64,000 nt of DNA from Bartonella sp. WD16.2 (GTDB lineage: Bacteria > Pseudomonadota > Alphaproteobacteria > Rhizobiales > Rhizobiaceae), in NCBI RefSeq assembly GCF_002022505.1, contig NZ_CP019781.1:806001-870000 (forward strand), in the 5' to 3' direction. Made by a program: the position numbers and the translations under genes. Of the stretch, positions 28,660 to 38,854 are shown in pieces. The notes beneath the pieces are model-generated. The model made no database searches and was not told the origin of the DNA. It worked only from the letters and a program-made list of their open reading frames with translations. Each line of letters opens with the position of its first letter. The first letter of the stretch is position 1.

Positions 28660-29196
28660 ATGAATATTTGGTTATCAAACTATATAGGAACATCTGCAGC
28701 AAATATAATTACAAGCCTCGTGTTTCTTATAATAATAATTGCAGCAATTGTTGTAGTTATAACGCTTTTACGCTATTTGAATAAAGGAAGATTCAATTTC
28801 AATAGAAAAAAACACCCACTACGATTAATCATATCTGATATAATCGCTATTGATCGTACACGCCGCCTTGTTCTAATACGTCGCGATGATGTAGAGCATT
28901 TAATTCTCATTGGTGGAGCAACAGATACTGTTATAGAATCTAACATTGTTCAAACACAAATCTCACACGAAAATTATAACAGATCACAAAGAAACACACA
29001 GCCAACATCAAAAATGTCAGAAACTAATTTCAATACTGCCTTTACTGAACAAACCTCTTTATCCACCAATACAATAAAACCTATACAAGACAATATCTCC
29101 CCTCCCTCCTCTAATAAACATTTAAAAGATCCGGCAGTTACAGCTGAAATTGAAGAACGGCAAGAACCATCTTTCTTTATTCCTACTCCAAAATAA
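28660..29196 (+). CDS. FliO-family membrane protein
   Basis: A 178-residue protein with one N-terminal membrane helix (IITSLVFLIIIIAAIVVVITLL) and a short cytosolic domain matching the FliO family pattern: ISDIIAIDRTRRLVLIRRDDVEHLILIGGATDTVIESNI. The C-terminal 75 residues are polar and disordered. FliO assists flagellar export-gate assembly, but no flagellar genes lie in this window and the gene sits between cckA and dksA, as in related Rhizobiales. A role apart from flagella is possible. It converges on dksA. Confidence 0.75.
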   Translation: MNIWLSNYIGTSAANIITSLVFLIIIIAAIVVVITLLRYLNKGRFNFNRKKHPLRLIISDIIAIDRTRRLVLIRRDDVEHLILIGGATDTVIESNIVQTQISHENYNRSQRNTQPTSKMSETNFNTAFTEQTSLSTNTIKPIQDNISPPSSNKHLKDPAVTAEIEERQEPSFFIPTPK

Positions 29197-29246
29197 AGCA
29201 CCTCATTCTGATATCGAGTATTTTGCTTTTTGACCGTAAATCAATT

Positions 29247-29663
29247 TTAATCATCACGGTAGACCTTTTCTCGTCGTTCATGGCGTTCTTGTGCTTCTAA
29301 CGATAAAACTGCAATTGGTCGTGCTTCAAGACGTTTTATACTAATAGGTTCTCCAGTTTCTTCACAAAACCCGTAAGTACCATTATCAATACGCTCCAAG
29401 GCTGCATCTATTTTTGCAATGAGCTTTCTCTGACGAGCACGAGCACGCAATTCGATTGCACAATCAGCTTCATAAGATGCCCGATCAGTCAAATCAGATT
29501 GATTGGTATTTTCTTTTTGCAAACTTTCTAAAGTCTCACGAGTCTCCTTTAATATATCACATTTCCAAGAAATTAATTTAGCACGAAAATATGCCTTTTG
29601 CCGTTCATTCATAAAAGGCTCATCTTCACTAGGACGATACTGATTGCTAACGACTTTATTCAT
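29247..29663 (-). CDS. dksA: DksA, RNA polymerase-binding transcription factor
   Basis: Binds the secondary channel of RNA polymerase and works with ppGpp to adjust transcription. The 138-residue form begins at ATG 29663 (MNKVVSNQYRPSEDEPFMNE); sequence upstream to 29723 has no better start. It has a coiled coil (KAYFRAKLISWKCDILKET to IDAALERIDNG) and the globular end YGFCEETGEPISIKRLEARP and LSLEAQERHERREKVYRDD. Only one of the four zinc cysteines of E. coli DksA remains, which is the normal alphaproteobacterial form. It is probably autonomous in transcription. Confidence 0.94.
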   Translation of the reverse strand: MNKVVSNQYRPSEDEPFMNERQKAYFRAKLISWKCDILKETRETLESLQKENTNQSDLTDRASYEADCAIELRARARQRKLIAKIDAALERIDNGTYGFCEETGEPISIKRLEARPIAVLSLEAQERHERREKVYRDD

Positions 29664-30855
29664 GCTATAAAACTTCCACATATGGTATGTGTAGTCTATA
29701 TATTGCGTAACTCCTATTAACACAAGTGTAAAGTATATTTCTATAAAAATAAGAATATACTGAATTCATTATTTAAATTTTTAGCTCATTTTTTGTGTAG
29801 CGTGTTGAAATTTCATAATATTTTTAAAAAGAAGCTTTATAAATTCTTTTATCTCAGCATAAACTGTAAAATCTGCCATATTAATTCTAGAAAATAGCTT
29901 TCTCTTAATCGAATGTAAAAAATTTTCTGCAGAAATAAAAGAGTAGGTTTTTTGGTTTTTTATTATTTTGAATAATGAAGTTTCAATCACTTTTAAATCA
30001 TTAAAGATTAAGCATGAAATTTCATAGTCTCCGCTCTGTGACAGTTAAGTTTCATCACCTTTTCAAAAGTAAATAAAACAAATTTTTACAAACAACGCAC
30101 ATAAGCACGTAAAAATTGTAAGTAATGGGTACATTAACCTTCCTTCTCCCTTTAGTAAAACTTAGAATTAAACAGCCTTACAAGAAATTTAATATATTTT
30201 AATTTATTCATACAAAAAGCAAGCACTAACATAATACAAAAATTTGAACACCATATAAAGCATTAATTGTTTTTATATGAAATTTCTATAAGAAGGAGTT
30301 AGTGTAAAAAGATTAAATACCTCATATTATCACTTGCATAAAATGATAGTATTATGAAATTAACACTTATTCATACGTATAATTCATATTTTCATTACCA
30401 ATTTTGGTAAAAATTACGAAACAAAATTTTTCATTCAGTCCTCTAGTAGCTGATCAGGTTAAAATGTATCTGAAATATAAAAGTTCTTTATTATCTTTTT
30501 TTTGAAAAAATATCCTTTAAAAACCCATGAATACCTGATTAAACGGTAATTATTATATTAATTTTTTTAATCCATAAAAACAAATATTTTTAAAGAAGAA
30601 TCAAATTGCATAAATATATACAAATTATAGCCTAAAAGTCAGCAATAATTAGATCTCCATTTAGATTACCCAAAATCATATGATTATCACTACTAATAAA
30701 ACAAAATCATTAAGTTTTTCATTAAGATTTTAAAATAATAATTTGATAAATATAATTATTTTACTTTACAAGTGATAGCAATCTAAAACTAATCATTAAA
30801 AATTTATGCATGACAGAAATGAATAACCAAAACTTACCTAATAACAAAGTGGCAA
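29664..30855. other. 1.19-kb gene-free AT-rich stretch
   Basis: The longest gap in the window. I see no tRNA, other RNA gene or protein with family features. A 69-residue minus-strand frame (29781-29990) ends AEIKEFIKLLFKNIMKFQHA, with some helical resemblance to phasin C-termini, but this is too weak to call. Stop codons are dense on both strands, consistent with one or more decayed genes. Confidence 0.5.
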
Positions 30856-31389
30856 TTATAAAGACAAAATATGATAGTCACGATTAAAATACATCAAAGC
30901 ATCTTTTTCTTGATTGTGGTTTATCGCAACAACTTCACCAATCAAAATATAATGAGTTGCATGTTGATGCCAACAAATCAAACGGCAGTCAAATGAAGCC
31001 AAGGCACCTGATAAGCTAGGTGCACCAGTTTGTAAAACAGACCATTGAGCTGTATTAAAGCGTTCAGTCTGTGTAAAACCACAGCGCCCAGAAAAAACTT
31101 CTGATAATGAACGATGTTTTCCTGCTAAGCTATTGACACAAAAATTTCCATTTTCCATAAACAGCTTATTTTCAGGATTATGCCTCATTAAGCAAACAAG
31201 AAGCATTGGAGGGTCATCTGATAAAGAACAACAAGCCGAAACTGTTACGCCACGTTTTCCTTTAGCACCATTTGTCGTTACAATATGTACAGCTCCTGCT
31301 AAACGGCTCATAGTATCCCGATATTCCTGTGAAGAAACAGTAGCAACTTTTTGAAATTTAGGCATTAAATCTTTTGTATGATTTTGCAT
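30856..31389 (-). CDS. Flavin reductase domain protein (NADH:FMN oxidoreductase type)
   Basis: A flavin reductase-like FMN-binding split-barrel protein of about 177 residues. Such proteins supply reduced flavin to a partner monooxygenase or reduce flavin for general use. Family segments are TMSRLAGAVHIVTTNGAKGKRGVTVSACCSLSDDPPMLLVC, NFCVNSLAG and ASFDCRLICWHQHATHYILIGEV. ATG 31389 and GTG 31398 are both possible starts and neither has a clear ribosome binding site. No two-component monooxygenase partner is adjacent, so its physiological partner is unknown. Confidence 0.88.
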   Translation of the reverse strand: MQNHTKDLMPKFQKVATVSSQEYRDTMSRLAGAVHIVTTNGAKGKRGVTVSACCSLSDDPPMLLVCLMRHNPENKLFMENGNFCVNSLAGKHRSLSEVFSGRCGFTQTERFNTAQWSVLQTGAPSLSGALASFDCRLICWHQHATHYILIGEVVAINHNQEKDALMYFNRDYHILSL

Positions 31390-31546
31390 ATTTTTCACTT
31401 AGATAGCTCTCAAAATTTCAATGAATATTTCAATAAATTGATTTATTGCATATTCTTATTCTTTTATATCATATATGAGCAAGAAAAATGTATATTTATC
31501 ACACAATATTATACGTTAATAAAAAGGGCCCACTTAGGAGATCTTA

Positions 31547-32221
31547 ATGCCCCGTCCCCATTTCATTTCACCTTCACTTTTTGCTGCTGATTTTTCTAAG
31601 CTCGGTCAGGAAATATCCGAAGTTGTTGATGCTGGCGCAGATTGGCTTCATCTTGATATTATGGATGGCCACTTTGTCCCTAATATCACTTTTGGCCCTG
31701 ATATCGTCAAAGCACTACGCCCACTAACCAAAGCAATATTTGATGTTCACCTTATGATAGCACCTGTAGATCCTTATCTTGAAGCCTTTGCGCAAGCCGG
31801 TTCAGATATTATAACCATTCACGCAGAAGCAGGTCCTCATATTCATCGCTCACTGCAAACAATTAAAGCAATGGGAAAAAAGGCTGGAGTTTCAATCAAC
31901 CCAAATACATCAGAACATGTGCTGGAGTATTTGCTTGATCAATTAGATCTCATTCTTATCATGACTGTCAACCCAGGTTTCGGTGGACAAAACTTTATCC
32001 CAGAAATGAAAAATAAAATCGAACGAGTAAAAAGTATGATTGCCAATCGACCCATCGATCTTGAAGTTGATGGTGGCATTACAGTTGATACAATTGGAAT
32101 AGCTGCAAAAGCTGGTGCAAATGTATTTGTTGCAGGATCTGCAATTTATAAAAATGGTAACAAAGATCTTTATAAAACACGCATTAACGCATTGCGCCAA
32201 GCCGCAAAACTCTCACAATAA
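31547..32221 (+). CDS. rpe: Ribulose-phosphate 3-epimerase
   Basis: Interconverts ribulose 5-phosphate and xylulose 5-phosphate in the pentose phosphate pathway. The 224-residue TIM barrel has ISPSLFAADFSKLGQE at the start, the metal-site histidines and aspartates in WLHLDIMDGHFVPNITFGP and FDVHLMI, MTVNPGFGGQNFIPEM, and the second catalytic Asp in LEVDGGI, with the phosphate-binding FVAGSAIY. ATG 31547 follows AGGAG at ideal distance. purB begins 10 bases after its stop. Confidence 0.96.
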   Translation: MPRPHFISPSLFAADFSKLGQEISEVVDAGADWLHLDIMDGHFVPNITFGPDIVKALRPLTKAIFDVHLMIAPVDPYLEAFAQAGSDIITIHAEAGPHIHRSLQTIKAMGKKAGVSINPNTSEHVLEYLLDQLDLILIMTVNPGFGGQNFIPEMKNKIERVKSMIANRPIDLEVDGGITVDTIGIAAKAGANVFVAGSAIYKNGNKDLYKTRINALRQAAKLSQ

Positions 32222-32231
32222 GGAAAAAATT

Positions 32232-33533
32232 ATGATCGAGCGTTATTCTCGCCCTGAAATGGTAGCAATTTGGTCATCAAAGACTAAATATCGTATTTGG
32301 TTTGAAATTGAAGCACATGCCTGTGATGCGTTAGCTCGGCTTGGTATTATCCCAGAAAAATCAGCTAAAATTATTTGGGAAAAAGGTTCATCTGCTGAAT
32401 TTAATATTAATCGTATTAATGAAATTGAAACGACTACAAAGCATGATGTTATAGCATTTTTAACCCACTTAGCTGAATTTATTGGACCAGAATCTCGTTT
32501 TATTCATCAAGGTATGACATCATCAGATGTGTTGGATACAGCATTCAACGTTCAATTAATGCGCGCTAGCGATATTTTGTTGAGAGACATAAATCAACTC
32601 CTTGAAGTATTAAAAAAACGTGCCTTTGAACATAAAGAGACAATTACTATTGGACGTAGTCATGGCATTCACGCCGAGCCTACAACATTTGGAGTTAAAC
32701 TTGCCCTTGCATATGCTGAATTTCTCCGTTGTCGCAAACGTTTGCTTGCTGCACGGGAAGAAATTGCCACTTGTGCTATTTCAGGAGCTGTTGGCACTTT
32801 TGCTAATATTGACCCCCGCGTTGAAGAACATGTAGCACAAGCATTAGGTATGCGTGTCGAACCTGTTTCCACCCAAATAATACCACGTGACCGTCATGCT
32901 ATGTTCTTTGCAACACTTGGAGTTATTGCTTCGTCTATTGAAAGATTAGCCATAGAAATACGCCATCTGCATAGAACAGAAGTTCTTGAAGTGGAAGAAT
33001 ATTTCTCACCTGGGCAAAAAGGTTCATCTGCTATGCCTCATAAACGCAATCCGGTTTTAACAGAAAATTTAACTGGATTGGCACGTATGGTGCGCGCATT
33101 TGCAGTACCTGCTATGGAAAATGTCGCGCTTTGGCATGAACGTGACATTTCACATTCATCTGTTGAACGTTATATTGGTCCTGATGCTACCATTACGCTT
33201 GATTTTGCTCTTTCTCGATTAATATCTGTGATTGAAAATTTAATCGTTTATCCAGAAAATATGCAAGAAAATCTCAATAAATTCCGTGGTCTTATTCATT
33301 CACAACGTGTACTTTTAGCACTCACACAAGCTGGTATAAGTCGTGAAAATGCTTATCACATTGTTCAACGAAATGCGATGAAAGTTTGGGAACAAGGAAA
33401 AGATTTTCTAGAAGAATTGTTAAAAGATGAAGATGTAGCAAAAGCTTTAAATGAAGCAGATCTTCGCGAAAAATTTGACCTTGCTTACCATACTAAGCAT
33501 GTTGATACAATTTTTAGACGTGTGTTTGGATAA
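32232..33533 (+). CDS. purB: Adenylosuccinate lyase
   Basis: Cleaves SAICAR to AICAR and adenylosuccinate to AMP. The family signature GSSAMPHKRNP with the flexible catalytic loop is near residue 265, and TSSDVLDT, GRSHGIHAEPTTFG and the HERDISHSSVER segment are present. ATG 32232 (MIERYSRPEM) has AAGGAAAAA upstream and gives 433 residues. The open frame extends back inside rpe to 32115, but that extension is not family sequence and would overlap rpe, so it is rejected. Likely co-transcribed with rpe. Confidence 0.96.
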   Translation: MIERYSRPEMVAIWSSKTKYRIWFEIEAHACDALARLGIIPEKSAKIIWEKGSSAEFNINRINEIETTTKHDVIAFLTHLAEFIGPESRFIHQGMTSSDVLDTAFNVQLMRASDILLRDINQLLEVLKKRAFEHKETITIGRSHGIHAEPTTFGVKLALAYAEFLRCRKRLLAAREEIATCAISGAVGTFANIDPRVEEHVAQALGMRVEPVSTQIIPRDRHAMFFATLGVIASSIERLAIEIRHLHRTEVLEVEEYFSPGQKGSSAMPHKRNPVLTENLTGLARMVRAFAVPAMENVALWHERDISHSSVERYIGPDATITLDFALSRLISVIENLIVYPENMQENLNKFRGLIHSQRVLLALTQAGISRENAYHIVQRNAMKVWEQGKDFLEELLKDEDVAKALNEADLREKFDLAYHTKHVDTIFRRVFG

Positions 33534-33610
33534 TAACAATAACTGTAAAAAAAATAAAAGATCTTTTGTTTTTACTAGTTCAAAGTACGTTTTCATAAAG
33601 AAAGACATTC

Positions 33611-34159
33611 ATGAAAGCAAATCAACTCGATATTCTTATTGTCCCCGGCTATAAAGGATCTGGTCCGGATCATTGGCAAACACGTTGGGAACACAAATTA
33701 TCTACCGCCCGTCGTGTTCAACAAGCTCATTGGTCAAAACCCGTATGCAAAGAATGGACTAATGAAGTAAAAAATGCCATCGCACAAGCCAATAAACCTG
33801 TTGCTATTATTGCCCACTCATTGGGAGTGCCAACAGTTATTCACGCAATTACGCAAAACGCAGAAAAAGTCTATGGTGCTTTCTTTGTTGCCCCACCAGA
33901 TATAGAAAATGAAAAAATACGCCCAAAGCATTTAATGACATTTGGTCCATATCATCGCAAAAAACTCCCCTTTCCTTCAGTAGTTATTGCAAGTCGCAAT
34001 GATAAATTTTGCCAATTCTCAGTAGCAGAAAATCTTGCCAAAGACTGGAATGCACTTTTTGTTGACGCTGGACAATCTGGACATATTAATGTGGAATCTG
34101 GTCATGGTCCTTGGCCTGAAGGACTGATAGTTTTTTCCCATTTCCTTGCAAAGCTTTAA
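33611..34159 (+). CDS. RBBP9/YdeN-type serine hydrolase
   Basis: A 182-residue alpha/beta hydrolase of the RBBP9 (DUF1234-like) family. It has the N-terminal VPGYKGSGPDHWQTRWE, the nucleophile elbow AHSLGVPT with its serine, the segment FVAPPDI, the acid in ASRNDKFCQ and the terminal histidine in GHINVESGHGPWPEG. The set of catalytic residues is complete. Physiological substrate is unknown. It follows purB by 77 bases and may share its transcript. Confidence 0.88.
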   Translation: MKANQLDILIVPGYKGSGPDHWQTRWEHKLSTARRVQQAHWSKPVCKEWTNEVKNAIAQANKPVAIIAHSLGVPTVIHAITQNAEKVYGAFFVAPPDIENEKIRPKHLMTFGPYHRKKLPFPSVVIASRNDKFCQFSVAENLAKDWNALFVDAGQSGHINVESGHGPWPEGLIVFSHFLAKL

Positions 34160-34184
34160 AGACAATATGAATCACTCTCAGAAA

Positions 34185-34345
34185 ATACATTTATGTCATT
34201 GTACCCGATATTACTTAACACATATCCTATAAGAAGCTTAAATATTTTTACCTACACAGATTCATGCTGAAAAACATAAAACAAATTATTCATTTTGCCT
34301 GATTGCATTAATATCTTTGCCAGACTATAAAAGTTTAAATCTCAT
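34185..34345 (-). pseudogene. Decayed copy of the NDUFS4-like complex I gene
   Basis: The minus strand aligns without gaps over roughly 110 bases with the intact gene at 20469-20777. TATAGTCTGGCAAAG matches TATAGTCCAGCGAAA, ATGCAATCAGGCAAA matches ATGCAGTCAGGCAAG, and CTTCTTATAGGATAT matches CCTCTTATGGGATAT. Identity is about 70 percent by eye over the best 69 bases. The frame reads YSLAKILMQSGKMN in parallel to YSPAKTSMQSGKAN, then hits a stop (TAG) where the intact gene has Gln. One inserted base separates the old ATG (34343-34345) from this frame. The C-terminal half is no longer recognisable. It lies in the gap before purC, on the opposite strand. Confidence 0.8.
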
Positions 34346-34384
34346 TTAATATGCTTTAAATAACAAAAATTGTAGTAAATATTA

Positions 34385-34410
34385 TAGCAATTCATTGAGA
34401 ATTGTTGCTA
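34385..34410 (+). promoter_or_regulatory. Imperfect inverted repeat upstream of purC
   Basis: TAGCAATTC (34385-34393) and GAATTGTTGCTA (34399-34410) pair over nine bases with a 3-base bulge and a 5-base loop. It lies 57 bases before the purC start, between the pseudogene and purC. It could be an operator or leader hairpin; no known purine regulator site is recognised. Confidence 0.25.
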
Positions 34411-34466
34411 ATTAAGATAATGTTTTTTCATTAATAATATTAAGATTTTTCAACGAATAGAGAATT

Positions 34467-35234
34467 ATGATGAACCGTCGTCACCGTATTTATGAAGGTA
34501 AGGCCAAAATCCTATATGAAGGGCCTGAACCAGGTACCTATATTCAGTTTTTTAAAGATGACGCGACTGCATTTAATGCAAAAAAACATGAAATCATTGA
34601 TGGTAAAGGAGTCTTAAATAACCGTATTTCAGAGTATATTTTTACCCAACTTGGTCGTTTAGGCATCCCAACACATTTTATAAAACGGATTAATATGCGT
34701 GAACAGCTTATCAAAGCAGTTGAAATTATTCCGCTGGAAATTGTTGTACGTAACGTTGCTGCAGGTTCCCTTTCTAAGCGCTTAGGACTAGAAGAAGGAA
34801 CAGTGCTTCCACAAGCTATCATTGAGTTTTACTACAAAAACGATTCTCTTGATGATCCAATGGTAACGGAAGAACATATTACTGCTTTTGGGTGGTCTGC
34901 TCCGCAAGAAATAGAAGAAATTATGCAACTTTCAATTCGTATTAATGATTTTCTCTCTGGGCTTTTTGCAGGCGTTGGCATTCAACTGATTGACTTTAAA
35001 ATAGAATTTGGTCGTTTATGGGAAGGTGAAACGATGCGTATCGTTCTTGCTGATGAAATTTCACCTGATTCTGCTCGTTTATGGGATATGCAAACGCAAG
35101 AAAAAATGGATAAAGATCGTTTTCGTCGTGATATGGGTGGACTTATTAATGCTTATCAAGATGTTGCAAAACGTCTTGGTATTATGAATGAAAATGACCC
35201 TCAACGACCAAGTGGCCCAGTTTTAGTCAAATGA
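34467..35234 (+). CDS. purC: SAICAR synthase
   Basis: Condenses CAIR with aspartate using ATP in IMP synthesis. The 255-residue protein begins [16 protein letters not shown], has [20 protein letters not shown], the signature [17 protein letters not shown] and [10 protein letters not shown] with [14 protein letters not shown]. Two ATGs (34467 and 34470) are possible, both close to GAGAATT. It heads the purC-purS-purQ-purL group, all on this strand with short gaps, and most likely one transcription unit. Confidence 0.96.
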   Translation: MMNRRHRIYEGKAKILYEGPEPGTYIQFFKDDATAFNAKKHEIIDGKGVLNNRISEYIFTQLGRLGIPTHFIKRINMREQLIKAVEIIPLEIVVRNVAAGSLSKRLGLEEGTVLPQAIIEFYYKNDSLDDPMVTEEHITAFGWSAPQEIEEIMQLSIRINDFLSGLFAGVGIQLIDFKIEFGRLWEGETMRIVLADEISPDSARLWDMQTQEKMDKDRFRRDMGGLINAYQDVAKRLGIMNENDPQRPSGPVLVK

Positions 35235-35316
35235 GAAACAAAGTGATGCAATACAGCCTTGCTTTATAAAAAAGAGCCATTCTTTTTAAAAATTCTTTAA
35301 ATAACAGGAAATAAAA

Positions 35317-35556
35317 ATGAAAGCACGCGTTATAGTTAACTTAAAAAGCAGCGTTCTTGACCCCCAAGGAGAAGCGATCACTAGTGCTTTAAATAATTTA
35401 GCTTTTACTGGTATTCAATCTATTCGCCAAGGAAAAGTGTTTGATATCATTCTCGATAACATACCCGCTGAAACAGCAAAACAAAAACTTGAACAAATGT
35501 GTGAGCAATTGCTTGTAAATCCTGTCATTGAAAACTACACTATAGAACTTCTTTGA
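35317..35556 (+). CDS. purS: FGAM synthase subunit PurS
   Basis: Small 79-residue subunit that holds PurL and PurQ together in the three-part FGAM synthase. It shows the family pattern KARVIVNLKSSVLDPQGEAI, then GIQSIRQGKVFDIILDN and a C-terminal VNPVIENYTIELL. ATG 35317 has AGGA upstream at good distance. purQ starts 12 bases after its stop. Confidence 0.95.
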   Translation: MKARVIVNLKSSVLDPQGEAITSALNNLAFTGIQSIRQGKVFDIILDNIPAETAKQKLEQMCEQLLVNPVIENYTIELL

Positions 35557-35568
35557 GCGGATCACTCG

Positions 35569-36237
35569 ATGAAAACTGCTATTATTCAATTACCCGGATT
35601 AAATCGCGATCAAGATATGATTGCGGCATTATATCACATAACAGGCATTCAACCACTCAAGATTTGGCAAACGGAAACAACAATTCCTCAGGTCGATATG
35701 ATCGTTATCCCTGGGGGATTTTCCTATGGTGACTATCTAAGATGTGGTGCTATTGGTGCGCGGATGCCAGTTATGCAAGCTGTCCGTGAAAAAGCACAAA
35801 AAGGTGTCATAATTATGGGGATATGTAATGGTTTTCAAATTTTGCTAGAATCCGGATTATTACCAGGCGCTTTAATGCGCAATGTTTCATTAAAATTTGT
35901 TTGTCGTGAAATAAAACTTGAAGTCGCTAACGCTGATACAAAATTTTCTCGATGCTATTCCAAAGGGCAAATTATTCGCTGCCCTGTTGCCCATCACGAT
36001 GGAAATTACTTCGTTGACAATGATACACTAAAACAAATGGAAGACAATAAGCAAATTGTTTTCCGCTATGCAGAAAATACAAATCCTAATGGTTCAGTTA
36101 GTGATATTGCTGGTATTGTCAATAAAACTGGCAATGTTCTTGGTATAATGCCTCATCCTGAAAATTTTATTGAAGCTGCACATGGTGGTGATGATGGCCG
36201 CTTATTATTTCAAAGTGTTTTAGAATCAAAAAATTAA
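35569..36237 (+). CDS. purQ: FGAM synthase glutaminase subunit PurQ
   Basis: Class I glutamine amidotransferase of 222 residues that delivers ammonia to PurL. The N-terminus is [14 protein letters not shown], the nucleophile elbow is [18 protein letters not shown] with catalytic Cys, and the His-Glu pair is in [14 protein letters not shown]. The segment [15 protein letters not shown] is also typical. It ends 349 bases before the purL start. Confidence 0.96.
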   Translation: MKTAIIQLPGLNRDQDMIAALYHITGIQPLKIWQTETTIPQVDMIVIPGGFSYGDYLRCGAIGARMPVMQAVREKAQKGVIIMGICNGFQILLESGLLPGALMRNVSLKFVCREIKLEVANADTKFSRCYSKGQIIRCPVAHHDGNYFVDNDTLKQMEDNKQIVFRYAENTNPNGSVSDIAGIVNKTGNVLGIMPHPENFIEAAHGGDDGRLLFQSVLESKN

Positions 36238-36585
36238 TGTATGAAATAAACTTTACCAAACAAATTTCTACACTTACAATGATGAAATATATTATTCTAA
36301 ATACACATCAGATATGGTTTGAAAGTTCAAAGTTTCACTACAAATTTGGTCTTTCTTTTAAATTTTATGCTCATTATTCAAGCTCAAATCACTTTTGTAT
36401 TTTAATCGTGCTTTATAATTTTTTTAAAAATTTGACCACTGAGTTTAAAGTACAACTAACTAAAGCCTTAACTTATTAGTCCTTTAATAGCTTCATTATC
36501 AAATAATGAAATTACCAATACATTAAACAGCTGTATTAAAAATGATAACAAATATTAAAATTTTATCAATATAATGGAAATACTA
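36238..36585. other. 348-base gap between purQ and purL
   Basis: AT-rich and without a credible gene. An open frame starting at ATG 36237, overlapping the purQ stop as TAATG, runs 80 codons, but its product is a low-complexity mix of Phe, Tyr, His and Lys without a domain. The gap leaves room for a promoter of purL; none is clear by eye. Confidence 0.4.
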
Positions 36586-38796
36586 ATGAACCTTCACAAT
36601 AACATTGCCATTACACCAGAATTAATCGCACAACATGGCTTAAAACCCGATGAATACCAACGTATTTTGGAGCTAATCGGTAGGGAACCAACATTAACTG
36701 AGCTCGGAATTTTTTCTGCAATGTGGAACGAGCATTGTTCCTATAAATCTTCTAAAAAATGGCTCAAAACTTTACCAACAAAAGGAAAGTGTGTTATTCA
36801 AGGTCCTGGTGAAAATGCTGGCGTTGTTGATATAGGCAACAATCAATGCGTTGTTTTCAAAATGGAAAGTCATAACCACCCCTCTTATATTGAACCTTAT
36901 CAAGGTGCAGCAACAGGTGTTGGTGGCATTTTACGTGATGTTTTTACAATGGGTGCTCGCCCTGTTGCAAGTATGAATGCATTACGGTTTGGATCTCCTG
37001 ATCACCCCCGAACACGTTATCTGGTTTCGGGTGTTGTTTCTGGAATTGGTGGTTATGGAAACGCTTTTGGTGTCCCGACTGTTGGTGGAGAAGTCAATTT
37101 TGATAAGCGTTATAATGGTAATATTCTTGTTAACGCTTTCGCAGCTGGTATAGCAAAAACAGATTCTATTTTTTACTCCAAAGCGCAAGGTGTGGGACTT
37201 CCTATTGTTTATCTTGGTGCTAAAACAGGACGTGATGGTGTTGGTGGAGCTACAATGGCTTCTGCTGAATTTGATGATACAATCAATGAAAAACGCCCAA
37301 CTGTTCAAGTGGGTGATCCTTTCACTGAAAAATGTCTGCTTGAAGCTTGTTTAGAATTGATGGCATTAGGAGCGGTTATTGGTATTCAAGATATGGGTGC
37401 AGCAGGGCTAACATGCTCTGCAGTTGAAATGGGTGCAAAAGGCGATTTAGGAATAGAGCTAAATCTTGATAACGTACCTGTTCGTGAAGAAAATATGACA
37501 GCCTATGAAATGATGCTTTCTGAAAGTCAAGAACGTATGCTTATGGTTCTTAAACCAGAACTTGAAAAAAAAGCATCTGAAATTTTTAATAAATGGGGAC
37601 TTCATTTTGCCGTCATTGGAAAAACAACAAATGATTTACGTTTCCGCGTATTACACCAAGGGCAAGAAGTGGCTAATCTACCAATCAAAGAACTTGGAGA
37701 TGAAGCTCCAACTTATGATCGTCCTTGGATAGAGCCCCCTAAAAAATCAATTCTTAGACTAGAGGAAGTTAAAAAAGTTGAAAACCTCGGCGATGCACTG
37801 CTTACCTTATTAAATTCGGCCAATCAAAGTTCACGGCGATGGGTTTATGAACAGTATGATACAATTATCCAGAGTAATAGCCTCACTCGCCCAGGGGGTG
37901 ATGCAGGTGTTATTCGCATAGACAATAGAGACAAACGTGCTCTTGCTTTTTCCTCTGATGTAACGCCTCGTTATTGTGAAGCTGACCCCTATGAAGGAGG
38001 AAAACAAGCCGTTGCAGAATGTTGGCGTAATATTAGTACCACAGGCGCAACACCACTAGCTGCTACTGATAATCTCAATTTTGGCAATCCTGAAAAACCT
38101 GAAGTTATGGGGCAGCTAGTTTTTGCCATTAAAGGTATAGGTGAGGCTTGCAGAGTACTCGATTTTCCAATCGTTTCAGGAAATGTTTCTCTTTATAATG
38201 AAACCAATGGAGAAGAAATTCTTCCTACACCTACAATCGCTGGTGTTGGTATTCTTAATGATTGGTCAAAAATGGCTACAATAAACAATATGCAAAACGG
38301 AGATATTATAGTCTTAATTGGCCCTTGTGGCTCACATTTAGGACAATCAATCTATGCACGTGATATTTTAAATATTGAGGATGGTGCACCACCTTATGTG
38401 GATTTACAGCTTGAAAAAAAGAATGGTCAATTCGTTCGCGATGTCATTAATTATGGTTTTATTCATGCTGCTCATGATATTTCTGATGGAGGATTGGCCA
38501 TTGCTCTTGCAGAAATGGTAATTAAAGCAAATAAAGGAATTAGAGCAAAATTAAGCAACAAATTACCGCATCATGCCGAACTTTTCGGTGAAGATCAAGG
38601 ACGTTACCTGTTAGCAGTTAATCCTAATAAATTTAATGACCTTAAAACACTTGCTCAGACAAGCGAAGTTTCTTTAATGGAGCTTGGTACAGTTGAAGGC
38701 AATGTACTTGACATAAAAGATGTATTAACACTTCCAGTATCTAAACTGACACAGGCTTATGAAAGCTGGTTTCCAGAGTTTATGGGTGAGAAATAA
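36586..38796 (+). CDS. purL: FGAM synthase large subunit PurL (small form)
   Basis: ATP-dependent amidation of FGAR to FGAM together with PurS and PurQ. The protein is 736 residues, the short form that needs PurS/PurQ. Motifs include [56 protein letters not shown] and the second ATP-binding half, with GGDAGVIRI and [15 protein letters not shown]. The ATG at 36586 has GGAA six bases before it and is preferred over ATG 36574, which gives four extra residues. bolA and grxD follow, as in other Rhizobiales. Confidence 0.95.
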   Translation: MNLHNNIAITPELIAQHGLKPDEYQRILELIGREPTLTELGIFSAMWNEHCSYKSSKKWLKTLPTKGKCVIQGPGENAGVVDIGNNQCVVFKMESHNHPSYIEPYQGAATGVGGILRDVFTMGARPVASMNALRFGSPDHPRTRYLVSGVVSGIGGYGNAFGVPTVGGEVNFDKRYNGNILVNAFAAGIAKTDSIFYSKAQGVGLPIVYLGAKTGRDGVGGATMASAEFDDTINEKRPTVQVGDPFTEKCLLEACLELMALGAVIGIQDMGAAGLTCSAVEMGAKGDLGIELNLDNVPVREENMTAYEMMLSESQERMLMVLKPELEKKASEIFNKWGLHFAVIGKTTNDLRFRVLHQGQEVANLPIKELGDEAPTYDRPWIEPPKKSILRLEEVKKVENLGDALLTLLNSANQSSRRWVYEQYDTIIQSNSLTRPGGDAGVIRIDNRDKRALAFSSDVTPRYCEADPYEGGKQAVAECWRNISTTGATPLAATDNLNFGNPEKPEVMGQLVFAIKGIGEACRVLDFPIVSGNVSLYNETNGEEILPTPTIAGVGILNDWSKMATINNMQNGDIIVLIGPCGSHLGQSIYARDILNIEDGAPPYVDLQLEKKNGQFVRDVINYGFIHAAHDISDGGLAIALAEMVIKANKGIRAKLSNKLPHHAELFGEDQGRYLLAVNPNKFNDLKTLAQTSEVSLMELGTVEGNVLDIKDVLTLPVSKLTQAYESWFPEFMGEK

Positions 38797-38854
38797 ATAA
38801 TGATTTATTTCCATTAGCTATAAAAAATAACAAATAAATAGAGGAGAATAACTC

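Noticed and set aside
29781..29990. 69-codon minus-strand frame with a helical, phasin-like end
   Set aside because: Resemblance is only in general helical pattern. No conserved phasin motif is present and there is no ribosome binding site.
32115..32231. N-terminal extension of purB inside rpe
   Set aside because: It overlaps rpe in another frame; ATG 32232 with AAGGAAAAA gives the standard purB start.
36237..36479. 80-codon frame overlapping the purQ stop as TAATG
   Set aside because: The overlap looks like coupling, but the product is low-complexity with no domain, signal peptide or binding site, and the region is AT-rich throughout.
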